NCBI GenBank assembly: GCA_028279445.1 | Contig: JANQNT010000014.1 | Coordinates: 1 to 64,000 of the forward strand | Direction: 5' to 3' | Length of the DNA stretch: 64,000 bases | DNA from: Tepidamorphaceae bacterium | Lineage (GTDB): Bacteria > Pseudomonadota > Alphaproteobacteria > Rhizobiales > Tepidamorphaceae | In this document: positions 45,073 to 54,723 of the stretch, piece by piece | Layout of the letters: each line of letters opens with the position of its first letter | Numbering within the stretch: position 1 is the first letter of the stretch | The notes under the pieces: model-generated | Seen by the model: only the letters and a program-made list of their open reading frames with translations | Databases searched by the model: none | What the model was told of the DNA's origin: nothing | Translations under genes and position numbers: made by a program

Positions 45073-46560
45073 GTGAACGTCTTTCTCATTATCGGCGTCG
45101 TTCTGGCGATCGGCGTTGCCGGATTGATCGCCGGGCGCGTTCGCGCCATCGCCCTGGTTGACGGCGTTACCGCCAGACTTCATTCGCGGCCCGGCTATTA
45201 CGGCTCCGGCGTTCTCGTCTGGGCGGTCGTCCCGGCCCTGCTCTTCATGAGCGTCTGGCTGGTGGCGGCGCCCATCGTCATCGAGAACTCGGTGCGCAAC
45301 AACTTCCCCAGCGAGGTTCTGGAAGGACCGCGCTCGCAGCAGAACCTGGCCATGGGCATGGTGCGTTCCATCGGCGACGGCATCCGTCTGCTCGATGAGC
45401 GCGAGAAGCAGCAGTTGACCGCCGGCTTCGTCGCGCTGCGCCCGCTGCTGGCCGACAAGGGCGTCGCGCTCGCCTCGAACGGCGAGGACTACATGGTGGA
45501 TGCGGCGGTCCGGCTGAACGCCATGAGCGATACCAGCCGCCTTGCCTTGACGGTCCTGACATTCCTGATTGCCAGCGCCGGTTTCGCGCTCTCCTATTTC
45601 CGGATCAATCCGCGCCAGCGCGCCCGCAACCTGGTCGAACGCGCGGTGCTCGCCGGCCTCATCGTGTCGTCATCGATCGCCATCCTGACCACCGTCGGCA
45701 TCATCCTGTCGATGCTGTTCGAAACGATCAATTTCTTCGGCTACGTGCCGCCCGCCGACTTCTTCTTCGGCACGGTCTGGGATCCGCGCTTCGCGGCGGC
45801 AGACGATCCCGACGCGGCCGGGCAGTTCGGCCTCATCCCGCTGATGGCCGGCACGCTCTACATCGCCTTCGTGGCGATGCTGGTAGCGGTGCCGATCGGC
45901 CTGTTCGCGGCGATCTACCTGTCGGAATACGCCGGCCCCACGATGCGCGCCATCTCCAAGCCGCTGCTGGAGGTGCTCGCCGGCATTCCGACCATCGTCT
46001 ACGGCTTCTTCGCGCTGATCACCGTGGGTCCGCTGCTGCGCGATCTCAGCGCGCAGATTTCAGGACTTGCAAGCGGCGGCGACTTCAGCCCCTTCATCCA
46101 GGCCCAGAGCGTGATCACCGCCGGCCTGGTGATGGGCATCATGGTGATCCCATTCGTATCGTCGCTGTCCGACGACATCATCAACGCGGTGCCGCAGGCC
46201 CTGCGCGACGGATCCTACGGACTGGGCGCGACCCAATCGGAGACCATCCGCAGGGTGGTGCTGCCGGCGGCCCTTCCGGGCATTGTCGCAGCCCTGCTGC
46301 TGACTGCCTCGCGCGCCATCGGCGAGACGATGATCGTGGTGCTCGCCGCCGGCATCGCCGCCAAGCTGACGATCAACCCGTTCGAGGCGATGACCACGGT
46401 GACGGTGAAGATCGTCAGCCAGCTCACCGGCGACCTTGAATTCACCTCGCCGCAGACGCTTGTGGCCTTCGCGCTCGGCATCACGCTGTTCTTCATGACG
46501 CTCGCGCTGAACGTGGTGGCGCTCTACATCGCCAGGAAGTACCGGGAGCAGTACGAATAA
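45073..46560 (+). CDS. pstC: Phosphate ABC permease PstC
   Basis: A 495-residue permease of the long rhizobial type; E. coli PstC is about 320. An extra N-terminal part holds two or three hydrophobic helices separated by a soluble insertion (about 80-165). The conserved permease core has YLSEYAGPTMRAISKPLLEVLAGIPTIVYGF and LRDGSYGLGATQSETIRRVVLP, the ATPase-contact loop. GTG 45073 is preferred, with GGGGTGG just upstream; GTG 45064 and TTG 45046 are in frame. It overlaps pstA by one base. Confidence 0.9.
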   Translation: MNVFLIIGVVLAIGVAGLIAGRVRAIALVDGVTARLHSRPGYYGSGVLVWAVVPALLFMSVWLVAAPIVIENSVRNNFPSEVLEGPRSQQNLAMGMVRSIGDGIRLLDEREKQQLTAGFVALRPLLADKGVALASNGEDYMVDAAVRLNAMSDTSRLALTVLTFLIASAGFALSYFRINPRQRARNLVERAVLAGLIVSSSIAILTTVGIILSMLFETINFFGYVPPADFFFGTVWDPRFAAADDPDAAGQFGLIPLMAGTLYIAFVAMLVAVPIGLFAAIYLSEYAGPTMRAISKPLLEVLAGIPTIVYGFFALITVGPLLRDLSAQISGLASGGDFSPFIQAQSVITAGLVMGIMVIPFVSSLSDDIINAVPQALRDGSYGLGATQSETIRRVVLPAALPGIVAALLLTASRAIGETMIVVLAAGIAAKLTINPFEAMTTVTVKIVSQLTGDLEFTSPQTLVAFALGITLFFMTLALNVVALYIARKYREQYE

Positions 46561-47885
46561 TGACCGAGATCACCTCTCAGGCGCCGCCCGTTGCGGCTCC
46601 CGGCGCGGCCAAGCCACGCCGCGATATCGGTCTCAAGCGGCGCTACGCCGCCGAGCGCCGCTTTCGCGCCTACGGCCTGATCGCCATCGCGCTCGGCTTG
46701 TCGTTCCTGGTGTTCCTGCTGCTGACGGTGGTGCTGAACGGCTACACCGCGTTCCAGCAGACCAACATCCAGCTCGACATCACCTTCGACGAGAGCGTCA
46801 TCGATCCCAACGGCGAGCGCGAGACCAACGAGATGGCGCTGCTCACCGCCAATTATCCGCGGCTGGCGCGCAATGCCATCGTCGCCGCGCTTGGTGTCGA
46901 TCCGGAAAACCGCACCCAGGTGCGCGCTGCCAACGGGCTGATTTCCGCCGGCGTGCGCGGCCAGTTGCGTGACATGGTGGTGGCCGATCCGGGCATCATC
47001 GGCACCACGCAGACCATCTGGGTGCTGGCCCACGGCGACGTCGATTCCGCCTACAAGGGCCAGATCGACCTGTCCGTTGACGAGAGCCGCCGCAAGGTCT
47101 CCGACCAGCAGGTCGCCTGGATGCGTCAGCTCGAGGCCGAGGGCAAGCTGGTGGCCAAGTTCAATACCGGACTGTTCGTCAACGGTGCATCGAGCCGGCC
47201 GGAGACCGCCGGTCTCGGCGTGGCGATCATCGGCTCGTTCTACATGATGCTGATCGTGCTGGTGCTGGCGCTGCCGATCGGCGTGGCCGCCTCGATCTAT
47301 CTTGAGGAATTCGCGCCGAAGAACCGCTTTACCGACCTGATCGAAGTCAACATCAACAACCTCGCCGCGGTGCCCTCCATCGTCTACGGCCTGCTGGGGC
47401 TTGCGATCTTCATCAATTTCGTCGGCCTGCCGCGTTCAGCCGCGCTTGTCGGCGGACTGGTGCTGACGCTGATGACCCTGCCGACGATCATCATCGCCAC
47501 GCGTGCGGCTCTCAAGGCGGTGCCGCCGTCGATCCGCGAGGCGGCGCTTGGCGTCGGCGCATCGAAGATGCAGATGGTGTTCCACCACGTGCTGCCCCTG
47601 GCCACGCCGGGTATTCTCACCGGCACCATCATCGGCCTTGCCCAGGCGCTGGGCGAGACCGCGCCGCTGCTGCTGATCGGCATGGTCGCCTTCGTGGTCG
47701 ACTATCCCAGCACGCCGATGGACCCGTCCACGGCGCTGCCGGTGCAGATTTTCATGTGGGCCAACCAGGCAGAGCGCGCCTTCGTGGAACGCACCTCCGG
47801 GGCGATCATCATCCTGCTGTCGTTCCTTGCGGTCATGAACATCACGGCGATCCTGCTGCGCCGCCGCTTCGAGCGGCGCTGGTAG
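46560..47885 (+). CDS. pstA: Phosphate ABC permease PstA (with DUF3333)
   Basis: A 441-residue permease, again longer than the E. coli protein. A DUF3333-type N-terminal region ([33 protein letters not shown]) and a periplasmic insertion precede the membrane core ([59 protein letters not shown]). The A of its ATG is the last base of the pstC stop. Confidence 0.92.
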   Translation: MTEITSQAPPVAAPGAAKPRRDIGLKRRYAAERRFRAYGLIAIALGLSFLVFLLLTVVLNGYTAFQQTNIQLDITFDESVIDPNGERETNEMALLTANYPRLARNAIVAALGVDPENRTQVRAANGLISAGVRGQLRDMVVADPGIIGTTQTIWVLAHGDVDSAYKGQIDLSVDESRRKVSDQQVAWMRQLEAEGKLVAKFNTGLFVNGASSRPETAGLGVAIIGSFYMMLIVLVLALPIGVAASIYLEEFAPKNRFTDLIEVNINNLAAVPSIVYGLLGLAIFINFVGLPRSAALVGGLVLTLMTLPTIIIATRAALKAVPPSIREAALGVGASKMQMVFHHVLPLATPGILTGTIIGLAQALGETAPLLLIGMVAFVVDYPSTPMDPSTALPVQIFMWANQAERAFVERTSGAIIILLSFLAVMNITAILLRRRFERRW

Positions 47886-47946
47886 GCAACGCCATCGGCC
47901 AGCGAGCATTGGCTGGATTGGGATCAATCGGGAAAGGTATCCGAAG

Positions 47947-48780
47947 ATGAGTGTCGCTGAAGCGGAGTCCGGGCCGGCAGCCGCATCGTCCTTCCAGACG
48001 GTGATGAGCGGTCCCGCACCGGAGCACGTCAAGATGATCGGCAACAATGTCAGCGTGTTCTACGGCGAGAAGCAGGCGCTGTTCGATGTCAGCCTGCAGA
48101 TCGGGGATCGCGAGGTGACCGCGCTGATCGGGCCTTCGGGCTGCGGCAAGTCCACCTTCCTGCGCTGCCTCAACCGGATGAACGACACCATCGACATATG
48201 CCGGGTGACGGGGCAGATCGAACTCGATCAGGAGGACATCTACGATCCTGCAATCGACGTCGTCGAGCTGCGCGCGCGGGTCGGCATGGTGTTCCAGAAG
48301 CCGAACCCGTTCGCCAAGTCGATCTACGAGAATGTCGCCTATGGCCCGCGCATCCACGGCCTGGCCGGAACGAAATCCGACCTCGACGACATCGTCGTTT
48401 CCAGCCTCAAGAAGGCCGGGCTCTATGACGAGGTCTCCGACCGCCTGCACGAGCCGGGCACCGGGCTGTCCGGTGGCCAGCAGCAGCGCCTGTGCATCGC
48501 CCGCGCCATCGCCGTCAATCCGGAAGTCATCCTGATGGACGAGCCGTGCTCGGCGCTCGACCCGATCGCCACGGCCAAGGTCGAGGAACTGATCGACGAA
48601 TTGCGCGAGAATTACTCCATCGTCATCGTGACCCACTCGATGCAGCAGGCGGCGCGCGTGTCCCAGCGCACCGCCTTCTTCCATCTTGGCATTCTCGTCG
48701 AGGTGGGAGATACCGACCGCATGTTCACCAATCCGCAGGAACAGCGGACTCAGGACTACATCACCGGTCGCTTCGGCTGA
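47947..48780 (+). CDS. pstB: Phosphate ABC ATPase PstB
   Basis: A 277-residue ATPase with canonical Walker [10 protein letters not shown], signature [16 protein letters not shown], Walker [14 protein letters not shown] and H-loop [17 protein letters not shown]. About 30 extra N-terminal residues precede the core. GGGAAAGG precedes ATG 47947. It energises PstCA and, with PhoU, signals phosphate status to PhoR. Confidence 0.96.
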   Translation: MSVAEAESGPAAASSFQTVMSGPAPEHVKMIGNNVSVFYGEKQALFDVSLQIGDREVTALIGPSGCGKSTFLRCLNRMNDTIDICRVTGQIELDQEDIYDPAIDVVELRARVGMVFQKPNPFAKSIYENVAYGPRIHGLAGTKSDLDDIVVSSLKKAGLYDEVSDRLHEPGTGLSGGQQQRLCIARAIAVNPEVILMDEPCSALDPIATAKVEELIDELRENYSIVIVTHSMQQAARVSQRTAFFHLGILVEVGDTDRMFTNPQEQRTQDYITGRFG

Positions 48781-48811
48781 GGCCGCCGAAGTCAACGACA
48801 GGAGATCACCC

Positions 48812-49528
48812 ATGTCGGACCATATCGTCACCAGTTACGACAACGAACTGCGCGATCTTGCGGTGCGGATCACGCAGATGGGCGGGATGTGCGAGAAATC
48901 GCTCACCGACGCCATCATGGCGCTGAAGAAGCAGGACACCGAGCTTGCCCTGACCGTCATCGACGAGGACGAGGCGATCGACGAGCTGGAGCGCGCCGCC
49001 GAGGAGCATGCGGTGCAGATGATCGCGCGGCGCCAGCCGATGGCCAACGACCTGCGCGAGATCGTTGCCGCGGTGAAGATCGCCGCCGACCTGGAGCGCA
49101 TCGGCGATCTCGCCAAGAACATCGCCAAGCGGGTCATGGCGCTGCAGGACCAGGTGCAGCCGGCGCGCATCATCCACGGCATCGACCACATCTCCGACAT
49201 CGCCCTGCAGCAACTCAAGGACGTGCTCGATGCCTATACCAGCCGCGACACCGAGAAAGCGGGCATCGTCTGGCATCGCGACAGTGCGCTGGACGCCGTC
49301 TACACCTCGATCTTCCGCGAACTGCTGACCTACATGATGGAGGATCCGCGCAACATCACCTTGTGCACGCATCTGCTGTTCGCGGCCAAGAACATCGAGC
49401 GCATCGGCGATCATGCCACCAATATCGCCGAGAACATCCACTTCCTGGTGACCGGCGAGACGCTGACCGGCGAACGTCCGAAGGACGATGCATCCAGCCT
49501 CGCGGTCGCAACCGAAGTGGCGAAGTGA
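48812..49528 (+). CDS. phoU: PhoU phosphate signalling regulator
   Basis: A 238-residue all-helical protein of two PhoU repeats. The metal-binding helices read ADLERIGDLAKNIAKRVM (about 92-109) and KNIERIGDHATNIAENIHFL (about 194-213). AGGAGA lies 6 bp before ATG 48812. PhoU dampens PhoR when phosphate is ample and restrains the transporter. Confidence 0.96.
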   Translation: MSDHIVTSYDNELRDLAVRITQMGGMCEKSLTDAIMALKKQDTELALTVIDEDEAIDELERAAEEHAVQMIARRQPMANDLREIVAAVKIAADLERIGDLAKNIAKRVMALQDQVQPARIIHGIDHISDIALQQLKDVLDAYTSRDTEKAGIVWHRDSALDAVYTSIFRELLTYMMEDPRNITLCTHLLFAAKNIERIGDHATNIAENIHFLVTGETLTGERPKDDASSLAVATEVAK

Positions 49529-49554
49529 CCATCGCGGCTGTGGAGCTTTAGACC

Positions 49555-50253
49555 ATGGGTGCCAGTGTCCTGATCGTCGAGGACGAGGAACCTCTCGCCC
49601 TGATGCTGCGCTACAATCTGGAGGCTGAGGGCTACTCGGTCGAAACGGTTGCGCGCGGCGACGAGGCGGACGTGCGCATGCGCGAGTTCGCCCCCGACAT
49701 CCTGCTGCTCGACTGGATGCTGCCGGGTCTGTCGGGCATCGAGCTGTGCCGGCGGCTGCGCGCGCGCGACGAGACCCGTAATCTGCCGATCCTGATGCTG
49801 ACCGCGCGCGGCGAGGAGAGCGAACGCATTCGCGGTCTGGCCACCGGCGCTGACGACTACGTGGTCAAGCCGTTCTCGGTCCCGGAGTTGCTGGTGCGCA
49901 TCAAGGCGCTGCTGCGCCGCTCGCGTCCGGAACTGATGACCGACGTGCTCAGCGCCGGCGACATCCAGCTCAACCGCGACACCCACCGCGTCGAGCGGGC
50001 CGGGCGCGAGGTGCATCTGGGTCCCACCGAATTCCGGTTGCTGGAGTTCCTGATGCGCACGCCGGGGCGCGTGTTCTCGCGCGAGCAGTTGCTCGACGGG
50101 GTCTGGGGCCGCGATGTCTATGTCGACGAGCGCACCGTGGACGTGCATGTGGGCCGCCTGCGCAAGGCGATCAACCGCGGCCGCGTCAAGGACCCGATCC
50201 GTACCGTGCGCGGTGCCGGTTACGCCTTTGACGACCGCTTCGCGGTGCGCTAG
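49555..50253 (+). CDS. phoB: PhoB phosphate response regulator
   Basis: A 232-residue OmpR/PhoB response regulator. The receiver has VEDEEPLALML, phospho-acceptor Asp in LLLDWMLPGLSG (about residue 54), LTARGEE and VVKPFSVPEL. The winged-helix DNA-binding domain has HLGPTEFRLLEFLMRTPGRVFSREQLLD, DERTVDVHVGRLRKAI and RTVRGAGYAFD. It should bind the 11-bp repeats upstream of pstS. It ends the operon. Confidence 0.96.
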   Translation: MGASVLIVEDEEPLALMLRYNLEAEGYSVETVARGDEADVRMREFAPDILLLDWMLPGLSGIELCRRLRARDETRNLPILMLTARGEESERIRGLATGADDYVVKPFSVPELLVRIKALLRRSRPELMTDVLSAGDIQLNRDTHRVERAGREVHLGPTEFRLLEFLMRTPGRVFSREQLLDGVWGRDVYVDERTVDVHVGRLRKAINRGRVKDPIRTVRGAGYAFDDRFAVR

Positions 50254-50267
50254 CGCGGTTTGTTCCG

Positions 50268-50636
50268 CTCACGCCAGTTCGCCCGGACAATGTCCGCGCT
50301 CACGGCTCCGCGAGGGCGCCCTGACCGGGCGGGCGCACGGTCGTGCGCCTGGGTGCCCAACGCTCCGCCGATGCGGGGAACGAACTCAGACACGCGACTG
50401 CGTGTCCGCGCGAAAGCGCGCCCTCGCGGAGGCGGTGAGCCATAGTGAACTCGCCGTGAGCGGAATAATAAGCGGCCGGGCGCACGGTCGCGCTTGCCGG
50501 CTTCGCCGGATGAGAGAACCAAAAGGCACATCGGATCGAACGCTCGGGTGCCTCAAACTCAATCCGAGCAGGACGATGCCGTGAGGCCCGAAAAGTGGGA
50601 ACCGGTTTTCGGACAAGCCGAACGGCCAGCAAAAAA
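50268..50636. repeat. Dispersed mosaic intergenic repeat, copy B
   Basis: This fills nearly all of the gap between the converging phoB and gcrA genes. The core (50547-50636) and short module (50487-50510) are the reverse complement of the copy between sbtA and sbtB. Two tail-type modules also occur: one in inverted orientation at about 50268-50312 (GCTCACGGC, TCCGCGAGGGCGCC) and one in direct orientation at 50423-50462 (CTCGCGGAGGCGG to GAACTCGCCGTGAGCG). The module order and orientation differ from copy A, hence mosaic. No gene is seen. Confidence 0.82.
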
Positions 50637-50641
50637 CCTAC

Positions 50642-51139
50642 CTACCGATCCCGCCGCCGGTCGTTCGATGGCTGATAGGCGATGCGGGCGTGGTGTTCGC
50701 AGTAGGAATTTCCCGGATCGCAACTGCGGCCGCAGAAATAGAAGTCGTCCTGCGTGGGATCGCCGATGGGCCAGCGGCAACGCCGTTCGTTCAGGTCCAT
50801 GATCGATGCACGTTCCTCGACCGGGATGAACAGTTCCTCGATCACCGGGCGCGGCGCCGGGCGCGCCACGACGGACTGTTCCTCGACCGTATCGATCCTG
50901 AGCGCGGCGTTTCCGGAGAACTGCGGCACCCGCATCACCGGCTTGGCGCGCGGCCTCGCGCGCGGACGCGGCGTGCTGGAGCGGGTGCTCTTGGCGCGCC
51001 CAGCAAGGCCCAACCGGTGTACCTTGCCGATCACCGCGTTGCGCGTCACGCCACCCAGTTCGTTGGCGATCTGGCTTGCGCTCAGGCCATCCGCCCAGAG
51101 CTTCTTGAGCAACTCAACGCGATCGTCCGTCCAGCTCAT
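50642..51139 (-). CDS. gcrA: GcrA cell cycle regulator
   Basis: A 165-residue GcrA protein, an alphaproteobacterial sigma70-associated transcription factor acting at GANTC sites methylated by CcrM. The N-terminal HTH is SWTDDRVELLKKLWADGLS, QIANELGGVTRNAVIGKVHRLGL. A basic Arg/Pro/Ser linker follows. The C-terminal sigma-interacting domain has CRWPIGDPTQDDFYFCG and SYCEHHARIAYQP. ATG 51139 gives the invariant MSWTDDRV start. Its 3' end stops 5 bp from the dispersed repeat. Confidence 0.96.
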   Translation of the reverse strand: MSWTDDRVELLKKLWADGLSASQIANELGGVTRNAVIGKVHRLGLAGRAKSTRSSTPRPRARPRAKPVMRVPQFSGNAALRIDTVEEQSVVARPAPRPVIEELFIPVEERASIMDLNERRCRWPIGDPTQDDFYFCGRSCDPGNSYCEHHARIAYQPSNDRRRDR

Positions 51140-51437
51140 GCTGTGCGCCTCCTCATGCCGCATGGCGCCGGACAATCGTCCACCTGCCGTTCCGCCGCTT
51201 CACGGAATCCGCCTACGCTCGCAATCCGGTCGCCCGGTGCGAAAAGACGATGACTAGGTGTTTGAACTGTCCGCCGCACAATATGTGGTGTGCTGACGGG
51301 GAAGTTACATTAACGTTGGACTCGCCCGCAAGAGTCCGCGCGAAAAGAAAGAGCCTTTTCCCCAATTGCCCTCGCCGGGCGGGGAACGGCGGGGAAAACC
51401 GGGCGATTCCCATGTCGTGCCGGCCAGTGTCGCGGGT

Positions 51438-51465
51438 TTGACTTGCACGGCGAACAAAATACAAT
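51438..51465 (+). promoter_or_regulatory. Sigma70-type promoter upstream of argD
   Basis: TTGACT (51438-51443), 16 bp, then TACAAT (51460-51465), a near-consensus promoter about 170 bp before the argD ATG. A perfect 8-bp GC stem (51482-51489 with 51495-51502) and a T-rich stretch (TCTTTCGTTTT) follow at once, so the transcript would begin with a hairpin. The rest of 51140-51635, the gcrA-argD divergent region, shows a short palindrome at 51274-51288 and no gene. Confidence 0.6.
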
Positions 51466-51635
51466 ATGCGCCCATCGAGTGCGCCGCCCGGCCGGGGCGG
51501 CGTCTTTCGTTTTGGGGCTGCGCGCCTGGCGCCGATGGCGCGCCTGAGGCGCGTCGATCGCGGTCTGCGCGGCCCGCACGCGACGACACCGCAGAGACTT
51601 AGTGACAATGGGTAACCTGCGGGAGGACCAGTACG

Positions 51636-52835
51636 ATGATCTCTCCGTTGCTTCCGACCTATGCGCGCGCCGACCTTGCATTCGAGCGCGGCGAGGGCGC
51701 GCGCCTCTACACGGCTGACGGGACCGAATACCTCGACTTCGCCGCCGGCATCGCCGTCAACGCCCTTGGCCATGCGCACCCGCATCTGGTGTCTGCTCTG
51801 AGCGAGCAGGCGGGCAAGCTCTGGCACGTCTCCAACGCGGTGCGCATCCCGCAGCAGGAACGCCTTGGCGAGCGCCTCGTCGAGGCGACCTTCGCCGACA
51901 CCATGTTCGTCACCAATTCCGGCGCCGAGGCGATCGAGTGCGCGGTCAAGATGGCACGGCGCTATCACTGGTCCAGGGACGAGGGCCAGCGCTATCGCCT
52001 GATCACCTTCGAGGGCGCCTTCCATGGCCGCACGCTGGCGGCGATCGCCGCCGGCGGACAGGACAAGTATCTGGAAGGCTTCGGCCCGCCGACGCAAGGG
52101 TTCGACCAGGTGGCGTTCGGCGACATCGAGGCGGCACGCGACGCGATCACCGCCGAGACCGCCGGCATCCTGATCGAACCGGTGCAGGGCGAGGGCGGCC
52201 TGCGGGTCGTGCCGGCCCGGATGCTGCGCGCCTTGCGCGAGCTGTGCGACGAGCACGGGTTGTTGCTGATCCTCGACGAGATCCAGTGCGGCGTGGGCCG
52301 CACCGGTCATCTGTTCGCCTACCAGCCGGCCGGCATCTCACCGGACATCATGGCGATCGCCAAGGGCATTGGCGGCGGCTTTCCGGTCGGCGCGTGCCTG
52401 GCCACCGAGCAGGCCGCCAGCGGCATGACCGCCGGCACGCACGGCTCCACCTTCGGCGGCAATCCGCTGGCCTGCGCGGTCGCCAACGCGGTGCTCGACG
52501 TGGTGCTCGCCGACGGCTTTCTGGAACAGGTGCGCGACATCGCGCTGCGCCTGCGCCAGGGCCTGGCCGGGTTGCAGGACGCGCATCCCGACGCCATCGA
52601 GGACATCCGCGGCGAGGGACTGATGCTGGGCATCAAGTGCCGCGACGCGACGGCCAACCGCGATGTGCTCGCCGCCCTGCGCGAGCGTCACATGCTGGCG
52701 GTGGGCGCCGGCGAGAACGTCGTGCGGCTGCTACCGCCGCTGATCATCGATGACAACGATGTGGCGCTGGCGCTGGAACGCCTCGATGGCGCGTTCACAG
52801 CCGTCGCATCCGCCGGTCTGGAGGGTGCCGCATGA
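51636..52835 (+). CDS. argD: Acetylornithine aminotransferase
   Basis: A 399-residue class III PLP aminotransferase making N-acetylornithine in arginine synthesis. Typical segments: [73 protein letters not shown] and the PLP lysine in [14 protein letters not shown] (Lys243). It starts the argD-argF-hslO operon; its stop overlaps the argF ATG by four bases. Confidence 0.94.
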   Translation: MISPLLPTYARADLAFERGEGARLYTADGTEYLDFAAGIAVNALGHAHPHLVSALSEQAGKLWHVSNAVRIPQQERLGERLVEATFADTMFVTNSGAEAIECAVKMARRYHWSRDEGQRYRLITFEGAFHGRTLAAIAAGGQDKYLEGFGPPTQGFDQVAFGDIEAARDAITAETAGILIEPVQGEGGLRVVPARMLRALRELCDEHGLLLILDEIQCGVGRTGHLFAYQPAGISPDIMAIAKGIGGGFPVGACLATEQAASGMTAGTHGSTFGGNPLACAVANAVLDVVLADGFLEQVRDIALRLRQGLAGLQDAHPDAIEDIRGEGLMLGIKCRDATANRDVLAALRERHMLAVGAGENVVRLLPPLIIDDNDVALALERLDGAFTAVASAGLEGAA

Positions 52836-53743
52836 CGACGCGCCATTTCCTCGACCTGCAGGAGCTCCCGGCCGACACCCTGCGCGGCATTCTCGACGCC
52901 AGCCGTGACATCAAGGCGAACGGCAAGGACTATCGTCCGCTGGCCGGCAAGGTGCTGGCGATGCTGTTCGAGCGGCCCTCGACGCGCACCCGCGTGTCCT
53001 TCGATGTCGGCATGCGCCAGCTCGGTGGCGAGACCATCTGCCTGTCGGCCGACGAGATGCAGCTTGGCCGCGGCGAGACCATCGGCGACACCGCGCGCGT
53101 GCTGTCGCGCTACGTGGACGCGATCATGATCCGCATTCTCGATCACGCCGCCCTGCAGGAACTGGCCGACAATGCCAGCGTGCCGGTGATCAATGGGCTG
53201 ACGCGCGTCTCCCATCCCTGCCAGATCATGGCCGACGTGATGACCTTCGAGGAACATCGCGGACCCATTCGCGGCCGCACGGTGGCCTGGACCGGCGACG
53301 CCAACAACGTCACCACGTCCTGGGTGCACGCCGCCCAGCGCTTCGACTTCGCCCTGCGCATCGCCACTCCCGACGAGCTCAAGCCGGCTGCGGACCTGGT
53401 CGACTGGGTGCAGGCGAACGGCGCCCGCGTTGCCTTCACCGACGATCCCCGGGAGGCGGTGTCCGGCGCTGATTGCGTGGTCACCGATAGCTGGGTCTCC
53501 ATGGGCGACAGCGACGGCCAGCGCCGCCACAACCTGCTCAAGCCCTATCAGGTGAACGCCGACCTGATGGCTAACGCCGATGCTGACGCGATCTTCATGC
53601 ACTGCCTGCCCGCCCATCGCGGCGAAGAGGTCACCGACGAGGTGATGGACGGCCCGCAGTCGGTGGTGTTCGACGGGGCCGAGAACCGCCTGCATGCGCA
53701 AAAGGGCATTCTCGCCTGGTGTCTGGGCGAGGTATCCGCGTGA
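52832..53743 (+). CDS. argF: Ornithine carbamoyltransferase
   Basis: A 303-residue enzyme forming citrulline from ornithine and carbamoyl phosphate. Carbamoyl phosphate loop [13 protein letters not shown] (about 48-60), HPCQIMAD (about 129-136), ornithine-side [10 protein letters not shown] and C-terminal [20 protein letters not shown] overlap with argD and GTGA overlap with hslO. Confidence 0.96.
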   Translation: MTTRHFLDLQELPADTLRGILDASRDIKANGKDYRPLAGKVLAMLFERPSTRTRVSFDVGMRQLGGETICLSADEMQLGRGETIGDTARVLSRYVDAIMIRILDHAALQELADNASVPVINGLTRVSHPCQIMADVMTFEEHRGPIRGRTVAWTGDANNVTTSWVHAAQRFDFALRIATPDELKPAADLVDWVQANGARVAFTDDPREAVSGADCVVTDSWVSMGDSDGQRRHNLLKPYQVNADLMANADADAIFMHCLPAHRGEEVTDEVMDGPQSVVFDGAENRLHAQKGILAWCLGEVSA

Positions 53744-54723
53744 GCGTTTCATCGCCTGGCGCGGCGGCTCTGCCGGGTGACCTGGCCGATGTGGTCCTGC
53801 CCTTTTCGGTGCCGGCGCTGGACGTGCGCGGCCGCGTGGTGCGTCTCGGCGCGGTCGTCGACGACATCATCGCGCGTCACGCCTATCCCCCTGCGGTGTC
53901 GCGCTGCCTGGCCGAAGCGGTCGCGCTGACGACGCTGCTGGGCACGTCGCTGAAGTTCGACGGACGCTTTCTGATGCAGGCGCAGACCGACGGTCCTGTG
54001 TCGATGCTGCTGGTGGACTTCGAGACACCGGGCCGTCTGCGCGCCTGCGCGCGTTTCGACAAGGATGCGGTCGCGGCACTCCCCGCCGATGCCGCGGCCG
54101 GCGAGATGCTGGGCGCCGGCGCGCTGGCCATGACCATCGATCAGGGCCCGGACATGAACCGCTACCAGGGCGTCGTCGGGCTCGACGGCGGTTCGCTGGA
54201 AGACGCCGCGCACCAGTACTTCCGCCAGTCGGAACAGATCCCGACCTTCCTGCGGCTGACCGCGGCGCAGGTCTATGCGGGCGCCGGCGGCCCGCGCTGG
54301 CGCGCCGGTGGACTGCTGGTCCAGTACCTGCCCGACGGCGGCCCCGGCCGCGCCCCGGACCTGCCGCCGGGCGACGCGCCGGAGGACGCGGACGTGGCAA
54401 GTGCCGAGGACGCCGAGGCGGATGCCTGGCGCGAGGCGCGCCTGCTCGCCGCCACCGTCGAGCACCATGAGCTGGCCGACCCCTCGATGAGCTCGGAGGA
54501 ACTGCTCTACCGGCTCTATCACGAGCGCGGCGTGCGGGTGTTTGAACCCACCGCCGTGGAGGAGCGTTGCCGCTGCTCGCGCGAACGCGTGCACGAGATG
54601 CTGGTCGGGTTTCCCGACGACGACCGCGCCGAAATGGTCCGCGAGGACGGACGCATCGAGGTCACCTGCGAGTTCTGCTCGCGCGCCTACGACTTCGCGC
54701 CCGATGAGTTCGGCGCCAGCTAA
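53740..54723 (+). CDS. hslO: Hsp33 redox chaperone
   Basis: A 327-residue redox-activated holdase chaperone. The N-terminal domain has [35 protein letters not shown] and [22 protein letters not shown]. The C-terminal zinc switch has the four cysteines in CRC (about 284-286) and CEFC (about 317-320). GTG 53740 overlaps the argF stop by four bases with GCGAGG upstream; GTG 53719 is a weaker alternative. Its stop overlaps that of argE on the other strand. Confidence 0.93.
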   Translation: MSVSSPGAAALPGDLADVVLPFSVPALDVRGRVVRLGAVVDDIIARHAYPPAVSRCLAEAVALTTLLGTSLKFDGRFLMQAQTDGPVSMLLVDFETPGRLRACARFDKDAVAALPADAAAGEMLGAGALAMTIDQGPDMNRYQGVVGLDGGSLEDAAHQYFRQSEQIPTFLRLTAAQVYAGAGGPRWRAGGLLVQYLPDGGPGRAPDLPPGDAPEDADVASAEDAEADAWREARLLAATVEHHELADPSMSSEELLYRLYHERGVRVFEPTAVEERCRCSRERVHEMLVGFPDDDRAEMVREDGRIEVTCEFCSRAYDFAPDEFGAS

